64,000 bases of DNA from Smittia aterrima (lineage: Eukaryota; Arthropoda; Insecta; Diptera; Chironomidae): contig CP093830.1 of the NCBI GenBank assembly GCA_033063855.1, positions 9,486,854 to 9,550,853 on the forward strand, written 5' to 3'. This document shows positions 27,401 through 40,300 of this stretch, one piece after another. Under the pieces are notes generated by a model that made no database searches, had not been told where the DNA came from, and worked only from the letters and a program-made list of their open reading frames with translations. How positions within the stretch are numbered: the first letter of the stretch is position 1; every line of letters starts with the position of its first letter. Made by a program: the position numbers and the translations under genes.

Positions 27401-30400
27401 GTTGCGTACTTTGCTTTTAATAAGAAGTACTCATGATGTAAGATAACTTCAGAGTCGACATCTTCAACGAGAATCCAAAACGCTTCTGACTGACCGTGAA
27501 TCTTATCATCCCAAATAAAATCAGGAGTGATAGTCAACTCAACTCGTAATGTTGATCGAGTGATTGGTTGAATGTGAGTTGACAGCTCAAGCTTCGGGAA
27601 CTGATGAATAAATTTGTGAATTGTCTTTCCAAGCTTGGGAACACGAATCAGTTCTCCAATCTCGTTCGGCTCTAAATCGTAGAGTCGTTCCCATGGGAAA
27701 TTCTTCTTCTCAATTTTCTTAACGATTTCTTCAGGCATTTTTCTGAACTGGCGAAGAGGTGACATTGACTGCCACATTCTGCGATCAATCATCTTGCACA
27801 AAACAAGACATTTGTCAGCAAGTTGAGCCCAACCGCGATGAAGAACTATTTCAAAGATTGCACGTAGCAAACGTGCAGCTGATTGAGTTACGTAAACCAT
27901 ATCGGAGATGAGAGCAAAGCCGTCTAGTTTAAGTTGGGAAATGTAAGCTTGAAGAAGCACGTTCACCTTGGCACTTGGCTCTTCCATGCTTTCCTTGATA
28001 GGAATCGGTACTCGTTCCATCAACTTTTGAAGCTCAAGTTTCTCTTCTTCGCGAACGGTGATGTTTCGGAACTCTCCACTTACTGAGAAAACTTTGAAGA
28101 GTTCGATTTCCGTTAAAGTGGGCTTCAACAGTTGATTGTACTTCAGCATTGTCTCATGTGTGCAATAGTAATGAGAAGCGATACGACCAAGTTCAGTAAC
28201 TTGGAAATGACCTGACTTTCTGTCGTACTTCACAAGTCCACTTCGATCTAGTTGAACTGCAGCTGTGTGGATTAAATCAGCTCTGAATGATTCTAGCAAA
28301 GGATCTTCCTCGAGTTTGTCATACGAAACACCATAAAGAGTTGGCTGTCGATGCATTCTGATGTAGAGATAAGTGTAGCCAAGCCATGTTACCGCATCTT
28401 TCACGTTTTGAACAGTTCCGAGAACGATTTCTGCGTTGAGCATGTCAGGGAGCTTTGAAATCATTTGGGACTCAATCGGTAGCTGCTGATTTAAGAGCGA
28501 CAAATAATACTGAAGCTCGCCATGGTTCGTGATGAGAATTCCTTCGCCTTTTGTATCGAACTGGGGACGACCAGCACGACCTAACATTTGTAAGACATCG
28601 AGAGCTCCCAACTCAGTCCAACGACCTTTCTCCGGATTGTAGACTTGAGTTCCCTTGATGATTACTGTGTGAGCGGGAAGATTGACACCCCAAGCGAGTG
28701 TAGCTGTCGATACCAAGACTTGAATGTGTTTATCAGAGAACAAATCTTCAACGAGTGTACGGTCGATACGATTCATTCCTGCATGATGGATAGCGAAGCC
28801 ATATGGCAACAAATCCTTCAATTCAGTGTTTTTAACTTGCTCCGCTTCTTGTCGTAAGACTTCCATACTAGCTGATCCTTCGGATAAGAATCCACCTAAA
28901 GTATCTTTCTCGAGACAAATATCTCGAATCGCTCGTGCTGTTTTTCCAGTTTCCTTACGTGAATGAACGAAAACAAGAACTTGATGTCGACCAGCTTTCT
29001 CCATGATCTTCTCGTAAACAATCATCGACATGATCTGGAAACGTTTGACTGCTTTCTTCTCAGTGACTCCAATATATTGTTGTTGCAAAGCGACTGGTCG
29101 GAAGCTGTTATCGAAATAGAACAGTCCTTTGTCTGGTTTAACTCGAAGGAAAGTAGCGACGTCTTGATAGTTGGGCAATGTAGCTGAGAGTCCGACAAGA
29201 CGAACTTCTTCTTGAGTTGTTTCAATGTTTCTGATTGTTCTTGCCACAATGGATTCCAAGATTGGACCACGTTCATCGTGAAGCAAATGAATTTCATCGA
29301 TGATAACGAGACGAACAAGCTGTGTATACGTTTTCTCGCCTCCCTTGCGAGTAATGATGTCCCACTTTTCAGGAGTACAGACAATGATTTGTGTAGCCGC
29401 AATTTGTTCGCGTGAAAGCTGGTGATCTCCTGTAAGTTCGTTGACGACTATGTTGTAAGATGCAAGACGTTTACCGAAGTTTCCAACCATTTCTTGTACC
29501 AAAGAACGCATTGGAGCAATGTAAATGATCTTGAATTGATCGACGTTGATTGTGCCGTCGTCGTTGATGTGTTTTCCGATTTCTCTCATCATCGTGAGCA
29601 ATGCTACGTTTGTTTTACCAGCACCAGTTGGAGCGCAGAGAAGCATATTCTCGTCACTTTCCAATGCTGCTTTCCACAATCGACTCTGAATGCGGTTGAG
29701 CGACTTAAAACCGTGGAAAACTGGCTGAACGTACTTTGGAAGTTTATCGATCGGCATTAATTTTTCATCGTCATCGAAAGGTTTTGGCTTCAAAGCAGGC
29801 ACGTGAACTTCTTCGTATCCTTTGCGTTGTTTACGGAAAGATCCATCAGGAAGTTGACATTTCTTGTTTGCCATAAAATGAGAACCTTGTGTGAATGTTA
29901 GATCTTCTAGTTCAAGAACTCGACGAGCGCCTTCAATTTTATTACTTTCGTCCATTGGCTCATCTTCGTCGTCACTTCCATCGGTCTTTCGTTTCTTAGC
30001 CTTGCTTTTCACTTCGTAATCGTCGTTATCTTCACCCTTTCCAGTTTCTAATTGACGAAGGATCTTTTGCAAGGCCGAGTCACTTTTCATCTTTTCGCGA
30101 ATACTTTGACGATCTGTCTCTGACTGAGCTTTAGCCAAGAGTGTGCAGTAAAGAATCATTTGACGATTCTTCTTCAGGATTTTAATGAAATCGAAACAGT
30201 CATAGCCAAGAAGCAAGACCATTTGATTTTCGCAATCACGATCATCGGTTGAGTCCTTTAGAATATTGAGAACTTCATCGGCTTTCGATTGTGAAACGAG
30301 AGGATCTTGGAAATAATCTCTCAAGCGTCTTTGAAGCCAATAAGCGTCGATATCGAGTGGATGAAGAGATTTTTCCTTCTTGTCTTCAGACACTCCCAAT

Positions 30401-31281
30401 TTTGCATCAGAATGAATGATGCCATCGTCTTTAGCTTCCTCTCCTTCATCTTGATCACCATCATCTCTGACTTCTCCGTAATCGTCTTCAACACTTTCAT
30501 CTTCAGATTCTTCAAACTGAACATTGATTCCGTAAGTCTCGTCGATTTGCTCTTCGTTGATGTTTCCGAGAGCGATTGTTGTCTCACTTCCAAAGTCAGT
30601 GATTTTCTTTCCGAGATTAACAAGCAATGCGAATCTCTCGTCTGTCACTGCTCCCAAAAATGCGTCGATTTCTCTTTTCCTGTCGCGATCTTTCAACTTG
30701 TCGTTCTTTAAAACTGCAAGAATTTCATCGGCGGCACCGCAAAGAATGTCACGGGGTTGATCACCAAGTGCTTCTTGAATGAAACTAAGGAGAACTTCGT
30801 ATGTTTGTCGAGTGTCTTGAGTTTTTGGTCGGTAAACGATTCCAACCATTTCATCGATGCCTTCTGACAATAATGTTGCCCCACGCATGCTGTTGAAGTC
30901 ATACTGAGCTTCATCACGCTTCTGTCGTCTAAAATAAATAAGTCAAATAAGATTTTTGTTGAATAAGGAAAAGAATTACAGAACTTACTTTGCTTTACGT
31001 TCTTCAGCTTTTTCCGGTTTCGAACGAAGAGCGCGATCACCCATTTTAGTTCCTTCGAGCTTTCCAACAAGTGTAAGAACTTCTCCTGTCGCCTCATCGC
31101 GTCTTGGTCGTTCGATTAATCGAACATCAGCTTGCAAAACTAAATTGGAATTCTGCAAACATAAACAAACGAATGAAATCGTTTTAGGTTACCGAAGCCG
31201 AAAAAGAGAAAATTTAACAATCAATTCATCACTTACCGCTTTGTATTCATACTGAAGCTGGCGAGCTGCTGCGTCCGCCAT
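24473..31281 (-). CDS. Brr2: U5 snRNP helicase Brr2 / SNRNP200
   Basis: Ski2-like DExH ATPase of the U5 snRNP that unwinds U4/U6 to activate the spliceosome. Coding exons are 31281-31237, 31152-30989, 30928-25808 and 25574-24473; all junctions are in phase and give 2143 residues, matching the human protein (about 2136). The start MADAAARQLQYEYKA parallels the human N-terminus. Two helicase cassettes are visible. The first has Walker A APTGAGKT and a DEIH box (LVRLVIIDEIHLLHDERGP). The second has APTASGKT and DELH, and degenerate motifs: TADKWD where TPEKWD is usual, and VSNEALA where TPMEALA is usual. Each cassette is followed by a Sec63-like domain. The C-terminus is acidic (EEESGSDSD). The last intron (25575-25807) contains a tRNA-Ala gene on the same strand. 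The Drosophila orthologue is known as l(3)72Ab. Confidence 0.98.
25628..25700 (-). tRNA. tRNA-Ala (AGC) inside the last Brr2 intron
   Basis: Identical over all 73 bases to the copy at 24203-24275 but on the opposite strand, so it is transcribed in the same direction as its host gene Brr2. The first ten or so bases of 3' flank (AAGAAATTT) also match, while the 5' flanks differ, so the duplicated segment includes the 3' trailer. Six Ts on the minus strand (25621-25616) provide a Pol III terminator. It fills about a third of the 233-bp intron. Confidence 0.96.
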
Positions 31282-33303
31282 AACTTATGTTAATCTTAGC
31301 TCCTTAAACCTTCTAAAACTATTTTTAATTCAATTTTTTGTCTCCGTCTTGTTTTTATTTGACTTAGCAATATTTCTACGACTGGTCTATTTCAAAAATA
31401 AAATCGTTATTTTTCGTTGAGAAAATGAAAAATATTTTCCTGAGATTTTCTGAAAAGAATAAATAAAATTTCCTGCAAGGATTGATAATAAAAAGTCAAG
31501 ACATCATTTTCATTTTAAAACATTTATTTTCCGTTAAGTCATTTTCATACAGTTTATGATTGTTTTAAGTTTTTTTTAAACTCTAATTAATGATTATTGA
31601 TACTTCTACCATTGTTCTTTAACTTAAGTGAAATCTTTATGCAATATTTTTTTCATTTTTTTATTTAATTTTTGAGATTAGAAAAAAGTTTTCTTATCGC
31701 TTAGTAAGAGTTTATGGCCATTTGTACAAAATTGTAACAAAAAAAAATGTGAAGAAAATATGAAACAAATTCGACGACGACTTAAAATAATTCTTTTTGA
31801 TCATAACTCACGGCGAAGACATGTCACGTTGAAACTTTGATTAAACAAAATTAGTTTGCAAAGTCAAAATCATTAATAACATTATTGTCTTTTTACAATA
31901 ATAAAGTAAAAATTAAGTTCAAGTACTGTTGTCAGATAATTCGAAGTTTTTGAGTATTTTCTGTGAAGACAGAGCGCATTTGTTGTAAAGATATGTTGTC
32001 AGAACAAAATTATCCTAGAACGTTCTCATTAAGAAAACAATTTCACTTCTCGTAATTCTCGGTAAAAAAAGGAAAAGTTTAAGGAACATTTTTCCGATTT
32101 TGTCATAGGAACTGCCGTGTTGTTGAATCAAATCTATTTCTACGATCCTTTGTCAAGAGGAAAGTCGGCTAACTTATCAGCTTAAATTCGTTGAGAAAAA
32201 GTTAACAGAGTTCGAGTTGTTGGAGCAAAAGTATCAAACTTAAAGGCAGCGTATCAAAAAACTAGTCGGACTTTATAAAAAATAATCTCGCTCAATTGAC
32301 CGAGACAAAAAATATGATTTTCTTCATCCTTTTCCGAAAAAAGATTTCTTTTCGTCAACTCATTTAGGATTGCGAGTTTCACTTTTGAATTCATCATTGG
32401 TAGAATGGCTCTTATAAAAATAGTTTTCTCAATCAAACTTTACACGCTTTTTACAAAAGATTAAGCACAAATGTGCCCGTCCAAGTCAAGAAGTTATGTA
32501 CAACGCTCTAAATCTTAAGGTTCTCACCAATTTCAATACTTTACACTAAAGATTCCATGCATTATTGCATTCGGTTACGTATATAGGTTAATTCATTAAA
32601 TTGATTAAGTTTCACTTGAGCTTAGGGTGACCAGTTCTCTGTCAATCAATCGATTAAGACATTCACTCCCCCATTTTGTGATGATGAGAATAATTTTTTT
32701 AAATGTTATTGGCGACAGAAAATTGACTTTTTCCAGTCACCCTAGTCACCTGTCTGTCGTTTAAGAAATCGTCAGGAGTTAAGAGTTATTCAAATTCCTT
32801 TTTTTCACTAGATTCAATTAACTGTTTTTTCATTAAACGTTTTATCACTCTCGCAGAAGACTTATTTAAAGTTTTTTTTTTTATCGAAAAAAAAGTTTCT
32901 TGATTTTTCACAAAAAAAGTTCTCTATAAAAAATTCTCTTTAATCTTGTTTTTTCATTAATGACAATTACCCTGTATTGATTTCATTCATTACGTCATTC
33001 GAAGATGGCATAAGTTTAATATTTTATTAAATTATTGCTTCGATGGCCATAAGTCAGCACGAGTCTTCTGAACAAAGCAGGAAGTCCATCAAGGACTTCA
33101 CAAATCGAGACAACTTTTTTCTTGTTCATTCACAGGAGACTCGCATTAACAAAAACGAGAAAATAAAAAATGTTATCGATATCAAGTAAGTACCATTGTG
33201 TTTGAGAACAATATTTCTTAGATTTACTCACTCATATGTTTTCATTTGTCATCAATATTGCCATGTTACATTAGTTTAGGTCTTGTCGGATCGGGTCTTT
33301 TTA
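31282..33303. other. Intergenic region between Brr2 5' end and TDG 3' end
   Basis: No coding gene seen. It must contain the Brr2 promoter on the right of 31281 and the 3' UTR of the glycosylase gene; a minus-strand AATAAA lies at 33028-33023. A 122-bp element with bipartite terminal inverted repeats is at 32623-32744. The rest is AT-rich with many homopolymer runs. Confidence 0.6.
32623..32744. mobile_element. Candidate MITE with terminal inverted repeats and TA ends
   Basis: The left end reads TAGGGTGAC, nine bases, then GTCAAT. The right end, read on the minus strand, gives TAGGGTGAC, eight bases, then GTCAAT. So 15 of about 24 terminal bases match exactly in the same order and spacing. 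The interior is AT-rich and non-coding. Both ends carry TA, which would fit a TA target duplication of the Tc1/mariner type if the inverted repeat proper begins at GGGTGAC. No transposase is present, and with one copy in the window the repetitive nature cannot be shown. Confidence 0.4.
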
Positions 33304-36300
33304 TCAAAAATTTATCCGATCAAACATCGAGTGATGATAACTGCTACCGGGAGCTTGCGTGTAGCCAGAATTCGTGTAATAAGGATAATTGGGCATGTGA
33401 AGGGCGGAGGGATGAGGAGGCCCATAGCCAGGATATCCTTGTTGTTGGTAAGAGTGATAAAGTGGCGAGACGGGCACTGGCATATGAGGCGGTTCCATGA
33501 ACGATGACGTTAAGTGTGATGAGTTCATCAAGTTCTGATGATAATTGTTCATGGCAGCCGCAGCAGCTGACGGATATGTTGATGAAGTTAAGCTGCTAAC
33601 GGAGAAAGGAGACGCTGTGTACGGTGATTGTGAAGCAGCATGTGATGTATAAGCGTAGTGCGAGTGATGATGAGGTGGACCTAGAGATGGTAAGATCGAC
33701 GAAGACGAAGGGACTGCTGGCGAGGTCGCCGCAGCTAAATTCGGGGTGCCTGATGAAGAATAACCGGAAAGGATGTTGTTAGTATGAAAGTCACTGGAGG
33801 GAGTCTGCTGATCGATTGCTAGATTGTGAACGAATTGCGTCATGCTTGAGTCACTAAAAAGAATTTGAAGGTCATTACCGTTATGCGGGGTCACAGTGTG
33901 CGTCAGAGCTCCAAGACCCGCTTCTTGTTCATTGAGATTTGGTATTTGATCGACAAGCGATTCCAGTCCCGACAAACTTTTCGTCGCAACGTCCTTGAAG
34001 TGGTCAGTGGTTCCATTCATTTGTTGTTGAGCCATTTGCTTCGTATTTACATTATTATTAGGTAAGCCAAGCAGATGAGGCGACTGCTGATGATTCGGGT
34101 AACTAGGCTGCTGCTGTTGTTGAACTTGGTGTACTTGAGCTTGTTGTTGAGGTGGCTGCCTCGAGTAAGCAGGGTATGGCGAGCCATTGTTAATATTAGA
34201 TATCATATGAGACATTTGTGGTTGATGATTCTGTTGATTCTGTTGTTGGAGATAATGACTTCCCATGCCAATTGGAGATTGTGCTTGTGAAGACGGAGAT
34301 TGTGTTTGATGAAGTTGTAATTGCTGTTGTTGTTGCTGCTCAAGAGAGTTCGATGGTTGCATCTGAGAGTAAGGATTCATTTCGTTTGAGTTTCGTCCAT
34401 TGGCAACTTGCTGAGGTGGCTCGAATTCACTTGGAGCGAGATTTGGCGACGCTGCGATCGGTGACGTCATCTGTTCGGAATTTATGTTTGCCGATATATC
34501 AGCAGGAATTTCCGGAGACGAATTGGTTCCAAACATTTGTTGTTGCGACGATGGCGTCTGCCTTTGTTGATATGTCTGCGGATGGTGGGGAGATATTTCC
34601 GGTTGAGAGACTTGCTCGTGATTTCCTTGAGGAGGGAAACAAAGGTTCACTGGTGAAGTGTTTTGCGATTGCTGGAGATGCTGCATGTGATTTTGTTGGT
34701 TGATAGCACCATTGTAAGTATTTGCATTTGGAGACTCCATGGGCGGTAGGAACGGACGATTAATTCCATTGCCCGGCATGCAATTATTGTTCATCATTCC
34801 AGGATGTTGCTGTTGGTGTTGAATTGCTTGTGGATTATGAAGCTGCATAGCGTTCATATCAACGCCTGGAGGAACAGACGACGGTGGAGTCATCGAGTTC
34901 TCCATCATTTGCTCTTTATTTTGTTTGCTATTTGCTTTCTTCTTGGGGGCTGCTGTGTTTGGTGTTCCATCTTTGTTTTTCTTTGGTCGTCCCCGTTTCT
35001 TTTTAGTTGGATCTTCTTCATTGCTATCGCCATTCTGGCTGTCGTTGTTTTTACGTTGCTTTGGAGTTGGAATCTCTTCGCCATTCTCACCACGAACCTT
35101 CTTAGGTCGTCCACGTTTTTTCTTATTTGGATCAGACATCACAGCTTCACTTCCTTCGATCGCTGTAAATGCTATCGCCGTCTCATCGCCTTTCAGCTCT
35201 GCTTCCGTACTTATTTGACTATACTTCGGATCATTAAAAACATAATCGTTCTCGTCATATTCTGGCACTAAGCCATTCAAATAATCTCGAAACTTCTTTA
35301 GCGCTGCGTAGAATGGCACTTTATCAGCTGCTCTTGGTAATTGCGCACATCGAGCGCTTGATGACGGCATTACCCACATATACTAAAAGAGAGAAAAGCT
35401 CGTGTTAATATGCGCTCGCTTTGACATTGCGAAATAATTTCGAATTCTTACAGTGTTGGTTCCCTCCACAGTCTCTGGTTGCTTTCCAAAGCAAAAGTCT
35501 TTTTTGCCACTAAACACTTCGAAGATAAGCTTTCCATTGAAGACTGCGATTTTCGGTTGATATTTTCGAATCTTCTCAAGAAGAATGCGTGAACCTTCCT
35601 TGATTTCTTTTCTCGTTAGATCAGCGCTGCCCTTCGTAGGTCTTTGAACCATGTTCGTGAATCCGATGCCATACTGAAGCAACTTGTAATCTTCTTCTGC
35701 GGTCATTTGAACTGATGTCAACCCCGACAAGTATAGACACTTCCAGAAGTGATTGCCGGGACCAGCATAATGATGGCCTTTAAATGCAGCGAACAATCCC
35801 GGATTGATACCAACCTAAATTAGCATGATAGATCGTTAGTCACGCAACTCACAACCGAGCGTATGTCGATTGGGAAACAATTTTTACAAACTTACGATAA
35901 CAATGTCTAAATTGCCGTTGATGTGATCTGGTAAAGTACGCTTTGTGACTTCTTCCTCGGGCATTCCATTAAATCTATCATGTTTCTTCCTCTCTTTTAC
36001 TGGTCGATCTTCAATTGGATTTCTGAAATTTTTAAAACAAAAAGTTAAATTCGTTTTTTTTCGTTGATCAAATCAAAGCTTACCCATTCTCGTCTCTTAG
36101 TTTCTTCTTTCGTCCGCGCTTTTTAGGTGTATCAGTCATCAACATCGGACTCATGCCAGCGTGACCAACGTTCGGCGAACTTAGATTGCCATTCATAATA
36201 TGAGAGTTCATGTGCTGTGGTTGCATTTGCTGATGATTCATATGATTCATGTGATGTCCGTGCATGTTGTGTTGATGATGCGTTGGTATGTGATCATTGA

Positions 36301-37395
36301 ATTGCATCATTGAAGGATTTCCTGTTGGAGTCTGCATTTGAGGTGGCATTGGCGATGACGAAGCAGAATAGTTTCCTGACATTCCAGCTGGCGACATATG
36401 CTGCTGATGATGCGGATGAACATGCATTCCACTATTGATTCCATTCGAAAGTTCATCGTCAACAAATCGATATGGATCGTTATCAGAAGGCGGTTCATTC
36501 TTGATTGGCTGTTGTAGTTGATTCTGATTCTGCTGAATACGTCCAAACATGTGATGATAGTTAAAATTGTTGTTTTGCTGATGAGATGGAGGAATTGGAT
36601 GCTGCATATTTTGATATTGATGATTTTGGTTGTACTGTTGTTGTTGTTGCTGTTGTTGGTATTGATTCATATTGTTTCCGGCATTTCCGTTTCCACCCAT
36701 GTACGATGGTGATTGTTGTTGCTGCGGATTCCCTGGCGTCGTCGTTGCTGTTGAAATTGTTGACATCGACGATGACGAGAGCGAGGAATAGGGTGACGAC
36801 GAGGGAGGTGGTAGAGAGGGCAGCTTGTATTTATGGGACAATAAATCACCTACACCTGTTTCGTAGCCGTCGTCATATTGATCGTGACCATCTATGAGAT
36901 TCGGATATCTGTAAGCAAACAAATTTTCAAAATAAAAAAATTATGTAAGGTTTTCGGGTTTTTCGAGAGCGGATTGGGAAACGCGACTTACATTTTGATA
37001 TCGTTTGGCGCACATTTCTCCGTCGTCTTGCTTAGATTTTCTATGGAATGACTAAAAGTTTTGTGTGGTTCGTGGATGTTCTGTTGTTGTTGTTGCTGCT
37101 GCTGCATACTCATTTGATTCATTTTTTGCTCATAATTGCTTGACAGTTGATGATTCGAGTCGAACTGCAGTCTTTGTTCATTGTTAAGCGAGTGCTCTTC
37201 ATGCTTTATGGAGGGATCGTTTGGATAGATTGCGGTAGGATTGCTCTCTTTGCTGAGACTCATCGACGATTCACTACCGCACAAGCCATTCTGATCACGA
37301 TTAACATCATACATTGCTTCGTTAGGCAATGCCAGTGGATCTTGAGCATTCGAGTCGTCAGCGGAAGACGAGGCAGGCGGAGTGGAAGACTCCAT
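33304..37395 (-). CDS. Thd1: G/T-mismatch thymine DNA glycosylase (TDG/Thd1) with long Q-rich arms
   Basis: Base-excision repair enzyme removing T or U opposite G. Coding exons are 37395-36992, 36908-36084, 36022-35896, 35814-35452 and 35382-33304, all in phase, giving 1265 residues against about 410 for human TDG. The catalytic core spans roughly residues 412-620 across exons 3-5. It has the active-site motif GINPG (catalytic Asn), KGHHYAGPGNHFWKC and YGIGFTNMVQR, and the MPSSSARCAQ insertion loop, so the enzyme looks active. AT-hook-like basic motifs occur before the core (KKRGRKKK, end of exon 2) and twice after it (KKKRGRPKK). The N-terminal part and about 550 C-terminal residues are low-complexity, rich in Gln, Asn, Ser, Pro and His, with several poly-Gln runs. 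The Drosophila orthologue is also very long. Exon 1 starts at MESSTPPASSS. Confidence 0.93.
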
Positions 37396-40300
37396 TTTTG
37401 AAAAAGAGAATTGTACAAAATAGTTTTTCGCGTTTTTCCCAGGAGGAAAATTTTCACAACACTTTTCTTGCTTCTAAGGTGACGGCGAGTGATGAAATTG
37501 TCATTGCACGATTTGTCCACAAAATTTTCATTTTTCGCTTCTTATTATTGCACATTCGTTGCCGTCTTCAAAAAGGATGGCACACACGTCGTTGCTGCTA
37601 CTATTCGAGCGACAAGAGAAAACAACGAAAAGTTTCCTAACCACAAAAACTTTCCTGGCTTCACTTTCGGTCGCGCTTTAGCTGAATCGCGGCTCTTCGC
37701 TCATCTCACCGAATTTTCAAATTTCACAAAAATAAATTCTCGACAAAAAATCCATCTTCCATTTTATTTATATTTTTTTCTTCTCTTCTCTCACTCTTAT
37801 GCACTCATGAAAAGCGTTTTCGTTCGTTCTTTCGTGTGATAAACCGTTCTATCCGTGATAAGATAGCGAGAAAGCTTTCACAGTCGCTACTACCCCCTTC
37901 GGCTCATTATCAGCGCTTTGCACAACAAAAATTATAAGTTAATTAATAACTTCGCGTATTTTTCGGATATTTTCCTTCCTTTTGGGCAAGAAGACTTTTT
38001 TCGAAAAAATAAATAAACTAGCACCACCAAACTCAATGTTTTCTGATAGAAAAAAAACTTACGACTGAAAAAAAAGCGAGGAGAGAATGCACACAGACAC
38101 AGTTGTACAACGAACACGAAAAGGCAAAAAAAAAGAAGAAAATGTTGAAAAATGTTTCAGCTGGGCTCAGGAGCTCAACGATATTGCGTATAAACTATGA
38201 TGTGTCGCAGTTGAAATATTTCGCAAATCGTTAATGATTTCTTTGGATTTTAATGGAATTTCCGTTTAAAACAAAAGATTTCGATGAGATCTTAAATGTT
38301 CTAATGAAAAATATCAAAGAGAATGTTAAAGTCAAAGCGATTCAAGGTTGAAAATCGAGTTCACGATAGATGAGCCACATTGCCCAACTCTTCGTCAGCA
38401 AGTGCACAGAAAATACAGACACTCATACACACTCAGACAAGCAACATAGGAACAATATCATCCTACCAATACTGCTGTCGGGATATTTGCGGGGAGGCGA
38501 TTTTTTTCGTTCGGGTCGATTCATGTACGTTCCACTTAAATTATTTTTTCGCATTTGACATGGCAAATAGCAGAACTAAAGCAGATGCTAGACGCAGGGT
38601 GAATGTATGTTTACATAGAAAGCGGGAGAAGCTTACGTCCCTACAGCGAGTATCAAGATTAAATTGCTAGCGGTGGTGGTAAGCGGACAGCTTTTTTTCG
38701 AAAGAAGAAGAAAGAAAGATCGAGCGAAGGATGATGTCTCGATTCTTGTTCTGCTCGGCCAGCTGGTCGCGTTGTTCGCTGATGCTTTTTTTTTCGTTTC
38801 TTTACTTCACATCCTCCACGCCGCTTTCAAGACGAAATCGTGACCGAATCTTGATGTGGGTCTGAACGACAGAGTACATACAACCGCTTTTATATATTTT
38901 GCTCGCTCTTCATGTACATTCTTTCCTATGGCTTGGCGGCGCGCGCGGCGACAACGAGCAGCATTATTTCTATTTTAAAGTCATTTTTCCCCAACCGTCG
39001 TCGTCGTCTCCTTCTCAGCATCCATCGAAGCGCGCTCGGCGAGCCAAAAGCATGAAATTCTATTTTCGTTGACTACACAGAGGGAAAACGTTGGATTTTC
39101 AAAAACCGAGCAGTTTTGCCCACACACTCGCCTCTCGAATACCAACAAGAATGTTTCAGCTACGAACACACACTAAGCACCCCCACACTATGCTCAGTTT
39201 GTATATAATATCGATTTTCATGTATTGAATAGGATGAGTTTTTTTTTCGTTCGTTCGCTTTCGAGTTGCCAGGCATGTCTCGCTCTCTCCCCGAGTCACT
39301 GCAACCCGCTGATATCTCTGAAGCGCACAACAAAGACAAAAGAAGAAGAATCAACTGGATACCATATGATGATAATGTCGGGATGGATGTGCTTCATTAC
39401 AACGACAACGGTCAAGTGAAAAAGAGAGAACGATGCCCATGGTGAAACAAAACGAAACCGGTTCTCTTGTATTTATTGATTGATGGCCTTGCATGCATTG
39501 GGGAACACCAACTTCAAGCCGACAGTGTGTTGTTGCTCGTTTCTTCTCCACTCAACCGGAGTTGATCTCTCTCAACAGCGAACGAGGCGAGCATGGGGGA
39601 GGAAAAAGAATCCTCAAAATATTTTTTTTCCAAATTCCTATTCACATAGTTGTATCGCCGCTCGCTGTATATTGTTGGGGTCTTCGGAAGCAGATCTGCG
39701 ATGTGTACATAAAGCTTCGAATATTCAAATGCGATTGCTGTTGGTTTTTGGCGTTCAAAGGGGGAGAATTTCGTTGATGACGTTTTCATGTTTCACAGAA
39801 AATTCAAACAATGTTCACGTGTCGCGCCACGTGCACGGCAAACGCTCAACGACATAAAATTCATTTGAACATTTAAAGTCGCCTTAATTCATGGACAATC
39901 CCCAATTAATCGGATATTTCAGTACATAGCACACCACCAGGCAAAGGTTTTTTGATAGACACTTCTTATGTAGACAACAAGCAAAGCAAGCAACGCTTCG
40001 ATACATAAAGCTCTCCACGCTCTCCACACACAAGAAGTGATTCGACCAAAACTCCAAAAAATTTCTGCAAAAGGCTTTTTTCGGGTTTTGAATTAATGGA
40101 ACGGAGTGAAGAGATAACTGATTTGCATAAATATTTTTTCTTTGGTGTTCGGGGTAATCCAACAGAACAGAATTCAATGAACGACTAAAGTTCTGCTCCG
40201 TACACCGCATATAATCCCAAACCGCCCTCGAGCAACTCTCGTCCGCATTACTATCAATTCTCTTGAGATAAACACCGCAATGTGTTGGGTTGATTTTGGA

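Noticed and set aside
30321..30711. Long frames antisense to or out of phase with Brr2 (also others across 25-30 kb, 34-37 kb and 50-52 kb)
   Set aside because: They are shadows of the strongly coding Brr2, TDG and GPALPP1 exons, arising from biased codon use.
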